Below, one piece after another: positions 36,555 through 45,689 of a stretch of 64,000 bases of DNA. The stretch is from assembly GCF_029869545.1 (NCBI RefSeq), contig NZ_JARWQD010000240.1, positions 1-64,000 on the forward strand, written 5' to 3'. The notes beneath the pieces were generated by a model. The model was given only the letters and a program-made list of their open reading frames with translations. It was not told the DNA's origin and did not search any database. Position 1 is the first letter of the stretch. Every line of letters begins with the position of its first letter. The stretch is from Nocardia wallacei (GTDB lineage: Bacteria; Actinomycetota; Actinomycetes; Mycobacteriales; Mycobacteriaceae). The translations under genes and the position numbers were made by a program.

Positions 36555-37862
36555 ATGCGTACCGCCTTCCTGTTCCCCGGCCAGGGCTCCTATCTGCCTG
36601 GGCTGTTGTCCGATCTGTTGCCCGACTTTCCGGACGCGCGCGCGACGCTGGATGACATCGACCGGACCTGCGCCGAATCCGGGCATCCCGCTGTCTCCCG
36701 GCTGCTGACCGACCCGCAGGCCCCGACGCTGGACGATCTGGTCGTTCAACGCTCGGCCGAGTTGGATCTCGCACTGGTCGCCGGAGCGTTGACGGTCGCG
36801 CGGATCCTGCGCGAGGCGACGTCCGGTCCCGATGTTGTCGTGGGTCACAGCGTCGGGGAGATATCCGCGCTGGCGATCGCGGGTGCGCTGACAGTCACCG
36901 ACGCCGTGCGCGTGGTGGCGGCCCGAACCGCGGCACTGCGCGGACCGACGGCCCCGGCAGGCGGTATGACCGCGGTATCGGTCGGGGAGCGGCGCGCGGA
37001 ACATCTTGTCGGGCTGATCGATTCGCCGAGCCTGGTGCTGGCCACCGACAACGGGCCGGATCAGTGCGTGGTGTCCGGCACCGAGGCCGACCTCGCGGCG
37101 GTGCGGCGGGTCGCCGAGGCGGCCGAGGTGCGGTCGGTTCGGCTGCGGGCGGCCGCGCCGTTCCACAATCCGATGCTGCGGGACGCGGCGACCGCGCTGG
37201 CCCGCACCTGCGCCGAGATTCCGATGTCAGCACCGGCGCTGCCGGTCTATTCACCTATCCTGGGCCGCTACGTGCGTACCACCGAGGATGTCCGCGCGGT
37301 GGTGGATCGCCATCTCCTGCAACCGGTCCGATTCTACGACGCACTGTTACGCCTGCATCACGATGGGGTGCGCCGCTATGTAGAGTCCGGCGGCCGGGAG
37401 ATCCTCGCCGGTCTGGTCCGTACCGGACTACCTGCCGGGGTGCAGACCGTGGCGCCACTTCGGCAGCGCTGCACGTCGGCGGAATTCCGGGCACAACTGG
37501 GCGCTACGGCACCCGAGCCCGATCCCGCGCGGGTCGCCCCCGCCGCCCACGTCCGTGCGGCCCGGCCGGAATCACCCGCCGCTCCGGAGAACCTGATCGG
37601 ACGGCTGCGCACGGTCTACGCGGAGGTGCTGGGCTATCCGGCCGAACTGCTCGACGACGACGTCGATCTCGAGGCCGATCTCGGCATCGACTCGATCAAG
37701 CAGATCGAGGCGTTCCGGACCGCACGTCAGCGTCTCGGCATCGCCGAGCCGCCGCCCGATCTCCGGATCACCTCCTACACCACCCTCGTCGAACTGGCCG
37801 AGGTACTGCGCGATCTCGCCGACGGCAACGGCCACCGCCGGACTACGGAGGTGGGGCGGTGA
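36555..37862 (+). CDS. acyltransferase-acyl carrier protein fusion
   Basis: A 435-residue didomain protein. Residues 1-310 are an acyltransferase (FLFPGQGSYLPG, Ser99 in VVGHSVGEISALAIAG, His204 in AAPFHNPML). A proline/alanine linker (about 315-345) leads to an ACP (350-430) with Ser380 in DLEADLGIDSIKQIEAF as the phosphopantetheine site. LGIDSIK is the ACP type of PUFA synthases and hybrid type I systems rather than of FabF-type fatty acid synthesis. GAGGAGATCC precedes the ATG. The stop overlaps the GTG start of the megasynthase. Confidence 0.88.
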   Translation: MRTAFLFPGQGSYLPGLLSDLLPDFPDARATLDDIDRTCAESGHPAVSRLLTDPQAPTLDDLVVQRSAELDLALVAGALTVARILREATSGPDVVVGHSVGEISALAIAGALTVTDAVRVVAARTAALRGPTAPAGGMTAVSVGERRAEHLVGLIDSPSLVLATDNGPDQCVVSGTEADLAAVRRVAEAAEVRSVRLRAAAPFHNPMLRDAATALARTCAEIPMSAPALPVYSPILGRYVRTTEDVRAVVDRHLLQPVRFYDALLRLHHDGVRRYVESGGREILAGLVRTGLPAGVQTVAPLRQRCTSAEFRAQLGATAPEPDPARVAPAAHVRAARPESPAAPENLIGRLRTVYAEVLGYPAELLDDDVDLEADLGIDSIKQIEAFRTARQRLGIAEPPPDLRITSYTTLVELAEVLRDLADGNGHRRTTEVGR

Positions 37863-40144
37863 CGGGCGAGCTGGCGAACAAGGTCGCACTGGTCACCGGC
37901 GGCGGGAAGGGGGTGGGCCGGGCAATCGCGCTGCGCTTGGCCGCCGAGGGCGCGCACATCATCGTGAACTGGTTCCACTCCGAGGACGCCGCCCGCACGA
38001 CCCTGGCCGAGATCACGGCGGGCGGCGGCAGCGGTGAGCTGCTACGCGGTTCGGTGGCCGACGAGACCGCGGTGCGCGCGATGTTCGACGCGGTGGCCGA
38101 GCGCCACGGCGGGCTGGACATTCTGGTGAACAACGCTGCCCGTGGCACCCTGGCACCGTTGTCATCGCTGCGCGAGAGCGACTGGCACAAGGCGCTGTCG
38201 GTCAATCTGCACGGCAGCCGCCGCTGTGCGCTGTCCGCCGCGCCGCTCATGGCTGGTCGGCGCGGTTCGATCGTGAACGTCTCCTCGATCGGCGCGGGAC
38301 GGGTCATCGCCAACTACGCGGCGGTCGGAGTTAGCAAGGCGGCACTCGAGGCGCTCACCCGCTATCTCGCGGTGGAGTTCGCGGCGCAGGGCATTCGGGT
38401 GAACACGGCCTCCGCCGGGCTGATCGATAACCAGACCGTGAGCCTGTTCCCCGACAGCAACCGGTTCCGCGACGTGGTCACGGCCGCCACGCCGATGGCC
38501 CGGCTGGCGACCGAGGAGGATCTGACGGATCTGGTGCTGTTTCTGGCCTCGGATCGCTCCGCGTTCCTCACCGGACAGCTGCTGCTCGCCGACGGCGGGC
38601 TCTCCCTCGGATCGGCGAGCCTGACACCACATCCGGGCGGACGCACCGGCGCGGCGCGCATCGGCCCAACGCCGGTGGACGTCATCGAACCACAGGCCCC
38701 CGCACCGGTCGCGCCCGAGCCGGACGCCGGGCCGCTGGTCGCGATCGTCGGGACCGGCCTGACCATCCCCGGAGCCAGCGATCCCGACGAATTCTGGCGA
38801 CTGCTGGTCGAACCGGCCACCCTGTTCACCGAACCCGGTGAACGCTTCGACCTGGAGCACTTCTACTCCCCCGACCCCGACGCCGAGGACCGCACGTACT
38901 GCCGCGTCGGCGGGCACATCCACGACTTCCGCCCACATCCGGCACTGGCGGCCGAACTGCGATCCGGTCAGCGCCCCGCCGACGAGGCCACGATGTGGTT
39001 GCGGCACAGCCTATTACAGGCCCGCGACCGGGTGCGCGTCCGCGACGACGATCGCTGCGGCGTCTACATCGGCGCGTGGCCGGGCGGCAGCCAGAGCCTC
39101 GCCGAACATCTCGTCACCGAACATCTCGTCACCGCGCTCGATGCTACGGACGACGGCGCAGCCGAACGTCTGCGAGAAGTGCTGGCCAGACGCTATCCTC
39201 GTGCTCGTTCCGGCGAGCCCGTGGTGCCCGCAGCGATGGTACGCGCCGCGCTGGCCGGGGTCGTCACCGGCGCCACCGAAGCGATCGTCATCGACACCGC
39301 CTGCGCCTCTGCACTGTACGCCCTCGACGTCGGCGCCAAGGCGCTGCTGGCGGGCGACTGCGATATCGCCTACTGCGGCGGCGTCGAGGCGCTGCATCCA
39401 ACCGTCGGAGTGATGTTCGCCAAGCTCGGCGGCCTGTCCCGCAGCGGCGCGGTCCGCTCCTTCGACCAGGACGCCGACGGCACGCTGTTCAGCGACGGTG
39501 CGGCGGTGGTCGCGCTGAAACTGCTCGCCCGCGCCCAGGCCGACGGCGACGAAATCCTCGGCGTGCTGGCCGGATTCGGTGCGGCCGCCGACGGGCGCGG
39601 CAAGTCGATCGCGGCCCCCAACCCGGTGGGTCTGCGGTTGGCCATCGAACGCGCACGGGCGGTCAATGGCATCACCGCGGATCGGATCGACTGGATGATC
39701 GCGCACGCCACCGGCACCTCCGCGGGTGATCGGACGGAGCTTCGGACCCTTGCGGCGCTGGCTCCGGAGCGCGGTTATCCGTGCAGCTCCAACAAGGCCG
39801 TCGTCGGCCACACCGGCTGGGCGGCAGGCATGGTCTCTGTCATCCACGCGGTACTCGCGCTGCGCGCGCAGCGAATCCCGGGCCAGCACGACTTCACCGC
39901 GCTGCCGGAGGACACGCATGACGAACGGGTACGGATCACCGCGAGCGGCACAGAGTTGCCCGCCGGTAAGGATCACGCTCGGACCGTGGGCATCTCCTCC
40001 TACGGTTTCGGCGGGACCAATGCCCATCTTGTTGCTCACCGATCGCGCCGACGACACCGCCCGCCGCTCGGCACTCCCGGTCACCGACGACGACCTGGTC
40101 GTGGTCGGCTGGAGTGCCCACCTGCCCGGCGATGCCGACCATGA
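37859..40144 (+). CDS. megasynthase part 1: FabL-like enoyl reductase fused to ketosynthase
   Basis: Starts at GTG 37859, with GGAGGTG 7 bp upstream. Residues 1-250 are an SDR with TGGGKGVG (13-20) and Tyr153/Lys160 in NYAAVGVSKAALEALTRYLA; sequence and spacing resemble the enoyl-ACP reductase FabL. Residues 290-725 form a ketosynthase with Cys482 (VIDTACASALYAL), His616 (AHATGT) and His651 (VGHTGWAAG), all catalytic residues present. After FGGTNAHLV (near 40030) the frame runs into arginine-rich nonsense to 40144, while the next frame continues smoothly as LLTDRADDTARR. A one-base change near 40031 therefore splits a longer protein from its CLF-KR-DH half. Confidence 0.85.
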   Translation: MTGELANKVALVTGGGKGVGRAIALRLAAEGAHIIVNWFHSEDAARTTLAEITAGGGSGELLRGSVADETAVRAMFDAVAERHGGLDILVNNAARGTLAPLSSLRESDWHKALSVNLHGSRRCALSAAPLMAGRRGSIVNVSSIGAGRVIANYAAVGVSKAALEALTRYLAVEFAAQGIRVNTASAGLIDNQTVSLFPDSNRFRDVVTAATPMARLATEEDLTDLVLFLASDRSAFLTGQLLLADGGLSLGSASLTPHPGGRTGAARIGPTPVDVIEPQAPAPVAPEPDAGPLVAIVGTGLTIPGASDPDEFWRLLVEPATLFTEPGERFDLEHFYSPDPDAEDRTYCRVGGHIHDFRPHPALAAELRSGQRPADEATMWLRHSLLQARDRVRVRDDDRCGVYIGAWPGGSQSLAEHLVTEHLVTALDATDDGAAERLREVLARRYPRARSGEPVVPAAMVRAALAGVVTGATEAIVIDTACASALYALDVGAKALLAGDCDIAYCGGVEALHPTVGVMFAKLGGLSRSGAVRSFDQDADGTLFSDGAAVVALKLLARAQADGDEILGVLAGFGAAADGRGKSIAAPNPVGLRLAIERARAVNGITADRIDWMIAHATGTSAGDRTELRTLAALAPERGYPCSSNKAVVGHTGWAAGMVSVIHAVLALRAQRIPGQHDFTALPEDTHDERVRITASGTELPAGKDHARTVGISSYGFGGTNAHLVAHRSRRRHRPPLGTPGHRRRPGRGRLECPPARRCRP

Positions 40145-41535
40145 CCGCATTCGGGATTGGTTGCGCGGCCACGGAGACGCGCCCCCACATCGGTTCTCCC
40201 GGCCGTACCCCGCGCCGAACCCGGGTGAGATCCGTCTGACCCCCAAGACCATCGCGACCGTCGATCCCTGCCATCTGATGGCCATCCAGGCCGCCGATGC
40301 GTTCGCGCGTGAGCACGGCGAGCTGTGGGCCGAGGTGCGGGAGAAGACCGGAGTGATCACCGCACACGCCGGGGTGCCCCGCGCGCTGGCCGATACCGTG
40401 CTGCGCACCCACATCGACAACGTGCGCGGCGCGGTGCGCGAATCCGATTCCGCCGCAACGCTGTCGCCACTCGTGGAGCAAGTACTCGCGAAGGTTCGCG
40501 AGCGGGTGCCACCCTGCAACGAGGACACATACGCCGGAACCATGACCAATGTGATCGGCTCGCGGATCACCAGCCGCTGCGATCTGCGCGGTGTGAGCAT
40601 GGCACTCGACGCCGGAGATGCCTCGGGCGCGGCGGCCGTGCACACTGCCCGGCGCTATCTGCTCACCGGCGAACTCGAACTGGCGCTGGTGCTCGCGGTC
40701 AACGGAAACTCCGAGCCCGAACTCGCTGCGATCCTCGACCGCCCGTGCGAGTCACTGGCGGAGGGGGCCTTCCTGATCGGTCTGGCCACGGCCGAGCGCG
40801 CTCGCGCGTATGGCTGGCCGATCCGCGCCCGGTTGCGCTTCACCGCGCGCTCCGAATCCTCGACCGCTCCGGCACCGTCCACGGATCGCGACTATCTCGC
40901 CGCCGCGGACGCGGTAGCGCTGATACGCGCTGTGGAATCGGCCGAGCGCACCACCACCCTCACGCTGGACAGCCGCGTCAGCGTCGATGTCCTGCCACAG
41001 CGCGCCGAGGACGGTACCCCATCATCGGTGCTGCGGTACGTCCCCGCTGTCACCGAAGCGAACGCGCCCACGCCGCACGCGTTGTCGGCCGCGGTGCCGC
41101 CCGGTGGCATCGTGCTGGTGGATTCCGTGCGGACAGCCCAGCTGCTCGAGGACCGGCTGCGCGGCACGACGGTGCTGGTGGCCGGTATCGATGATCCGGA
41201 GGATCCCGTGGTGCGCGAACGGATCGATCGGGCCCGGCCGGCGTTGACCGTCATCTGCGCGCCCGGACCAGCCGCCGAGGTCGTCGATGATGCCCGGTTG
41301 CGCACGCATGAGCTGACCTTTGCCGTCGCCCGGCTGCTGTGGCCGCGCTGGAGCGAGGACAGCTCGCTGGCGGTGCTGCTGCCCGGCCAGCCCGCGGCCC
41401 GCCCGCATCCGTTCGCCGGACTGTTCACCGGCTTCGTCAAGAGCCTGTCCTGGGAACGCCCGGCGGCATCTATCTTCGCGGTCCTCACCGACGCGGGACC
41501 CGCCGCCGCCTCGCGGCACTGGCATCCGAGCGGAA
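40020..41535 (+). CDS. megasynthase part 2: Cys-less ketosynthase (chain-length-factor-like)
   Basis: This frame can start at ATG 40020 but most likely continues part 1 after a frameshift. It reads DLVVVGWSAHLPGDADHDRI, then a KS fold with TYAGTMTNVIGSRITSRCDL and GVSMALDAGDASGAAAV. The nucleophile position of a KS (DTACAS) is DAGDAS here, so the domain cannot condense and resembles the chain-length-factor of PUFA synthases. After about residue 430 comes a linker (TVICAPGPAAEVVDDARLRT, LSWERPAASIFAVLTDAG) leading to KR. Near 41500-41535 the meaning passes to another frame: a second frameshift. The open frame itself runs on to 41660. Confidence 0.72.
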
Positions 41536-43447
41536 CGTCACCGAAGCCGGTTCGGTCGTCCGCTATCGTTACGGCCGCCGCTACCGCGAAATCCTCACGC
41601 CCGCCCCGATTTCCGCCGATCCAGGCGTGCTGTCGATCTCCGACGATTCGGTGCTGGTGATCTCCGGCGGGGGCGGCGGGCTGCCGACCGCGGTCCTGCG
41701 CGCACTGAGCGAACAAGCCCGGCCGACGGTCTGGCTGCTCGCTCGCACCGAACCGGCCGAACTCACCGATCCGCCACCGGAACTGCCGCTCGAACGTCGC
41801 CGGGCCATTCTGCTCGAACGTATCCGGGAACGGGCCGGGACGTCCTCAGTCCAGTCTATGGTGGACGAGGCCGACCACGTGCTGAAAGCCGATGCCGCGC
41901 ACCGGATCCACCGCGATCTCGAGACTCGGCTCGGTGCCGGTCGGGTGCATCACCTCGGCTGCGATCTGCTCGACCCTGCCGCGGTGACGGCCGCGATCGA
42001 CACCGTCTTTGCCGTCGAGGGCCGGGTGGATGTGGTCGTGCACGCGGCGGGCATCTCCGCACCCGCCTCGCTGGAGCGCAAGACCCCCGAGGTATTCCGG
42101 GCGGTACGCGACACCAAGGTGGTCGGCTATCGGAATCTGAAGGCCGCGTTCGCCGATCGGCCCCCGGCCCGGTGGTGCAATATCGGTTCGGTGGCCGGTG
42201 CGGTCGGCCTGCCCGGCGATACCGATTACGCGAGCGGCAACGATTTCCTGGCCGCCTGCGCCGGGCCGGGCGAGACGACCCTGGCGTTCCCGCTGTGGGA
42301 CGGCACGGGACTCGGCTCGGACGCGGTCAGCCGCAGCTTTCTGGTGCGGCAGGGCCGCCTCAGTACCATCTCCCCCGCCTACGGCACCGCGAGCCTTCTT
42401 GCCGAGCTGGGTCAGGGTGGCGGTTACGCGGCCCTGCTCGGCGACAACGAACGCGGGGTGCTCGGCCGACAGCGGCCGTGGGCGCTCGCCGGATCGGACG
42501 ATCCGGCGCCCCGGACGGACATCTATTTGTCACAGCGAGTGGCACACGATCGGAAGCAGACGATCTGGCGCTGCGACTTCGATGCCGACCGTGATCGCTT
42601 CCTACACGACCATCTGGTCGACCAGCGGCCGACCGTGCCCGGCACCATGTTGCTGGAACTGGCCGCGCGCGCCGCTCGGCAGCTGGCACCCGACGCTATC
42701 GTGCGCGGGTTCCGCAACGCGCGCTTCGAAGCCTTCGTCCGCCCGTTCTCCGGTCGGCGCCCGTCCTCGTTGCGGATCTCCGGGGCGCGCGTGCCCGCCG
42801 CCGACACGCTGGACACCATCGTGGCTGTCGACGTGGCCTCTGAACTCGCACCCATCGAGGACGGCGGCGACCGCCTGCGCCGACACTTCCGGACCGAAGT
42901 CGTGCTCACCGCGCCCGACCGCTGGATCGAACCGCCTCGCCGCGCGGTACCCGAACCGCCAGGCGGGCCGGTCGCCGATCCCTACCGGCATCCCGACTCA
43001 CCCGTGCGACTGAGTGGAATCTTCGCCGGGGTTGCGTCGGGCCGGGCCGGTGACGGCCGCGCGGCGGCGATCTGGTCGCTCCCGGCGGAAGCCCGCGGGC
43101 TGCTGCCGGACCCGACGATTCCGTGGCCACTGCTCGACTCGGTGCTGCGGATGTACACGATGGCCGTATCCGGCGGGGACGAGTGCAGCATCTTCGTCCC
43201 GCGCGCCATCGATCGGCTCGATCTGTATGCGACCGATACCGATGAGAGCGCCCGAGTCGGCGGTTCGGTACTGCTGTTCGCTGATACCGCCGCCGACGGG
43301 TTGTATCAGGCTATCGGGCCGGACGGCACCGTCCTGGCCGAGATCTCCGGCCTCACCATGGCGGCCATCGGTACCGTGCGGTCGGATCCGCACGAGATCA
43401 CCGGGCGTACACCAGATCCGACAGCTTCGTCACCTCGGGCCGGATGA
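41510..43447 (+). CDS. megasynthase part 3: ketoreductase and dehydratase domains
   Basis: From LAALASERNVTEAGSVVRYR the frame holds a KR domain: VLVISGGGGGLPTAVLRAL (NADPH loop), DVVVHAAGISAPASLERKTP, the catalytic Ser in CNIGSVAGAVG and Tyr/Asn in TDYASGNDF. A PKS-type dehydratase follows: first hot-dog with His in FLHDHLVDQRPTVPGTML, second with Asp in PWPLLDSVLRMYTMAV. It ends in a short tail at 43447, overlapping tail-to-tail by 50 bp with the right-flank regulator. Joined with parts 1 and 2 the protein would be about 1,860 residues, ER-KS-CLF-KR-DH. Confidence 0.8.
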   Translation, partial: LAALASERNVTEAGSVVRYRYGRRYREILTPAPISADPGVLSISDDSVLVISGGGGGLPTAVLRALSEQARPTVWLLARTEPAELTDPPPELPLERRRAILLERIRERAGTSSVQSMVDEADHVLKADAAHRIHRDLETRLGAGRVHHLGCDLLDPAAVTAAIDTVFAVEGRVDVVVHAAGISAPASLERKTPEVFRAVRDTKVVGYRNLKAAFADRPPARWCNIGSVAGAVGLPGDTDYASGNDFLAACAGPGETTLAFPLWDGTGLGSDAVSRSFLVRQGRLSTISPAYGTASLLAELGQGGGYAALLGDNERGVLGRQRPWALAGSDDPAPRTDIYLSQRVAHDRKQTIWRCDFDADRDRFLHDHLVDQRPTVPGTMLLELAARAARQLAPDAIVRGFRNARFEAFVRPFSGRRPSSLRISGARVPAADTLDTIVAVDVASELAPIEDGGDRLRRHFRTEVVLTAPDRWIEPPRRAVPEPPGGPVADPYRHPDSPVRLSGIFAGVASGRAGDGRAAAIWSLPAEARGLLPDPTIPWPLLDSVLRMYTMAVSGGDECSIFVPRAIDRLDLYATDTDESARVGGSVLLFADTAADGLYQAIGPDGTVLAEISGLTMAAIGTVRSDPHEITGRTPDPTASSPRAG

Positions 43448-44621
43448 GCGGATTGTCGCAGTCGCGCAGATAGCGAAGACAGCGCTGCGCCCCGGCGTGG
43501 TGGCGCACATCCTCCGGCGAGATGGCCGTCGCCTTGTTCAGCATGAAGGCGGTGGCCACCTCGTCGTCGCGCGCACAGTACGCGCAGGCCAAGTGGATGT
43601 GGTGGCGGACCTGGTAGCCGATCGGATAGTCGTCCGGAATCTCCACCTCAGCGGCCAACCGCAGCGCCTGGGCGGGATCGTTGCAGTCCAGCGCGATTTC
43701 GACCCGGGTGGTACCGAACTGCACGGGGCCGAACGGAATTCCGAACGCGAACGTGTCGGTGGTCGATTCGGCGGCCACGCGCTCGGCAAGCCCGAGCAGT
43801 CGCGCGGATTCGGCAGGATCGCGCGCACCGATGGCCGCGCGTGCTGCTACCAGATGCAGTGCGCCCCACAGCGTGCGCTGCTCGGTGTCGGCCGCCGAGC
43901 CACCGCCCAGGCGGCCCGCGGCCGAAAGCGCGTAGTCATGCGCCTCCTGAGGGTGGCCCAGTCCCGCGAACGCATGGCTGAGATGCCACGCACTCGCGGC
44001 CACCAGCGCGCGGTTGTGAACCTGGGCCGAGGTACCCATCGCGCGGTCGGCCACCACCGCAGCAAGCCGGTGATCGCCGGATGCGGTCGCCAGCCGCCGC
44101 GCCAGATGGTAGGCCCAGATCAGCAATCCGGCCGTCGCCGCATCGCGCCGCTGCCAGCGAATCAGCCGACTCGCGGTGAGCGTCCGTGGCAGGTGTTGGG
44201 CGAGTACGGAATACCGGCGCGGCGAACTCGCCCAGGCGCGGTTGCACAGCCGCAACGCCGCGGCGGCCCATTCGGGGTCGATCTGCTCGAAATCCTGCTG
44301 TCTGTGGTAGACCCGCAGGGCAGGATGATCGATCACCGCCCGGCGCAGCACGGCGAGTTCGGCGATGCCACGGTGACCCTTCTCCTTCGACCAAGGGGGC
44401 CGGTCAACCAGTTCGCCGGGATCGGCGATGTCGAGCACACGCGCCAATCGGGTGATGGTCTCGATACTGTCGAGCCGACGCCGCCCGGTCTCGACTGTGC
44501 GCAACCATTCCTCGCTGCGCCCCACCAACTCCGCGACCACCTTGCGAGACAGCCCGCGCCGACGGCGCGACATCTCCAACCGCTCACCGACTGTGAACCG
44601 TCCCGAATTCACCATATACAT
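43398..44621 (-). CDS. XRE-HTH regulator with helical repeat (TPR-like) domain, right flank
   Basis: A 407-residue paralogue of the left-flank regulator. The HTH reads VGERLEMSRRRRGLSRKVVA and LVGRSEEWLRTVETGRRRLD. The helical domain includes VVADRAMGTSAQVHNRALVA and FGIPFGPVQFGTTRVEIALD. Of three nearby in-frame ATGs I chose 44621, which has GGAG 7 bp upstream; the product then begins MYMVNSG. It converges on the megasynthase and its last 50 bp overlap it, so transcription of one may interfere with the other. Confidence 0.82.
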   Translation of the reverse strand: MYMVNSGRFTVGERLEMSRRRRGLSRKVVAELVGRSEEWLRTVETGRRRLDSIETITRLARVLDIADPGELVDRPPWSKEKGHRGIAELAVLRRAVIDHPALRVYHRQQDFEQIDPEWAAAALRLCNRAWASSPRRYSVLAQHLPRTLTASRLIRWQRRDAATAGLLIWAYHLARRLATASGDHRLAAVVADRAMGTSAQVHNRALVAASAWHLSHAFAGLGHPQEAHDYALSAAGRLGGGSAADTEQRTLWGALHLVAARAAIGARDPAESARLLGLAERVAAESTTDTFAFGIPFGPVQFGTTRVEIALDCNDPAQALRLAAEVEIPDDYPIGYQVRHHIHLACAYCARDDEVATAFMLNKATAISPEDVRHHAGAQRCLRYLRDCDNPLIRPEVTKLSDLVYAR

Positions 44622-44769
44622 GCCCATACTCCGGTTTGGCGTAACCTGAGATCTTGCATACTGCTGAACGAAATCCCCCAAGCGCGGCGGGCTCTCCAAT
44701 TGTCCCAGCGATCCCGCGTTCGGGCACGTTGCGGACGCTCCGGTCTGTTCGAGTCCTCGAGGCTGGGCC

Positions 44770-44890
44770 AGTCGGTGAAATTCGCCTACACCAGCTCGCC
44801 GAGCGCTCGACCTTCCCGTTCAGCCGTGGCGCGCGGGGCTTGATGTAGACGTGGCCGATGCCGGATATGGCGTGAGGCCCGGTAGTAGTC
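44770..44890 (-). pseudogene. IS481-family transposase C-terminal fragment
   Basis: The minus strand reads SGIGHVYIKPRAPRLNGKVERS, the conserved late part of the DDE core of a common actinobacterial IS481 transposase, then GEFHRL in another frame. The matching N-terminal part of the same transposase type lies on the same strand at 47650-47940, with a Tn3-like element between. Confidence 0.6.
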
Positions 44891-45055
44891 GCCGAAAATC
44901 AAGGAAGTTCGCGTAGTTACTGGTCAGACCCGGTACGGCGGAACTATGGGGCCGTCTCGTTGCGGGGTCCCGGACTGGTGCGACAACAACGAAGTTGCCC
45001 TGACCAGCGGCGATGGCAGGGTTCGGGTTTGCCGGGTAGGTAAGTGCCGTGACTG

Positions 45056-45664
45056 CTATGCCCGTGGCGCGGTGGCGTTGACGATGTGGTGGATGGTGGA
45101 GCGGCCGACGCTGTATTCCTGGGCGAGGTCGGCCAGGCCCGCGTTATCGTCGGGGTCGTGGTAGCGGCGGTGGATCGTTCTCCGTGCTGCCAAAAGGTAG
45201 ATTCGGCTGTTTGCCTTTGAGGCGACTTTTTGCGCGGGCCATGGCCATGCCCTCGCGGGTGCGTAGGTGTTTCAAGTTGGCCTCGAATTCGGCGACCATG
45301 GCGAGGGTTGCAGGCAGAGCTCGCCGAACGCATCGGCCCAGTCGTAGATCTGGCTGCCGAGCCCGAACAACACGTCGCGCTCGCGCAGGGTGGTCAGGAT
45401 ATCGTCGGCCTCGGCCATGTTGCGCGCGAACGGATCGAACTTCGTGGTGGTCAGCGCCACCTGTCGCCCGGTGACGGCCGCGGCGGCGGAAGTGACCGCG
45501 GTGAGCGCGTTGTCCAGGCCGGTGCGGTTGCGGCGGGTGGTGCCGGAGAATCCCTTGTCGATGAAGATCCGCTCGCGTGGCACCGCGAGTTGCTCGGTTT
45601 GGATCTCGACGTCTTGTTAGTCGGTGGAACAGCGCACGTATCCGACGCGGAAGGGCTCGATCAC
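45056..45664 (-). pseudogene. tnpR: serine recombinase (Tn3-type resolvase), nonsense and frameshift mutations
   Basis: From GTG 45664 the frame reads FRVGYVRCSTD, where the catalytic Ser is present, followed by an in-frame TAA, then QDVEIQTEQLAVPRERIFID, KGFSGTTRRNRTGLDNALTA and FARNMAEADDILTTLRERDV. A frameshift near 45310 leads to ATLAMVAEFEANLKHLRTRE and GMAMARAKSRLKGKQP. A further shift near 45200 gives the C-terminal HTH (YSVGRSTIHHIVNATAPRA) ending at 45056. Length and order match Tn3-family resolvases. It cannot be functional unless suppressed. Confidence 0.7.
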
Positions 45665-45689
45665 CGTGCGATCGTTCCATATGACGGGG

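Noticed and set aside
37064..37858. Upstream extension of the ER-KS frame
   Set aside because: It lies inside the AT-ACP gene in another frame and is arginine/glycine-rich; the strong GGAGGTG before GTG 37859 marks the true start.
41320..42594. 424-codon frame overlapping the KR domain
   Set aside because: Arginine-rich shadow frame; the KR and DH motifs are in the overlapping frame.
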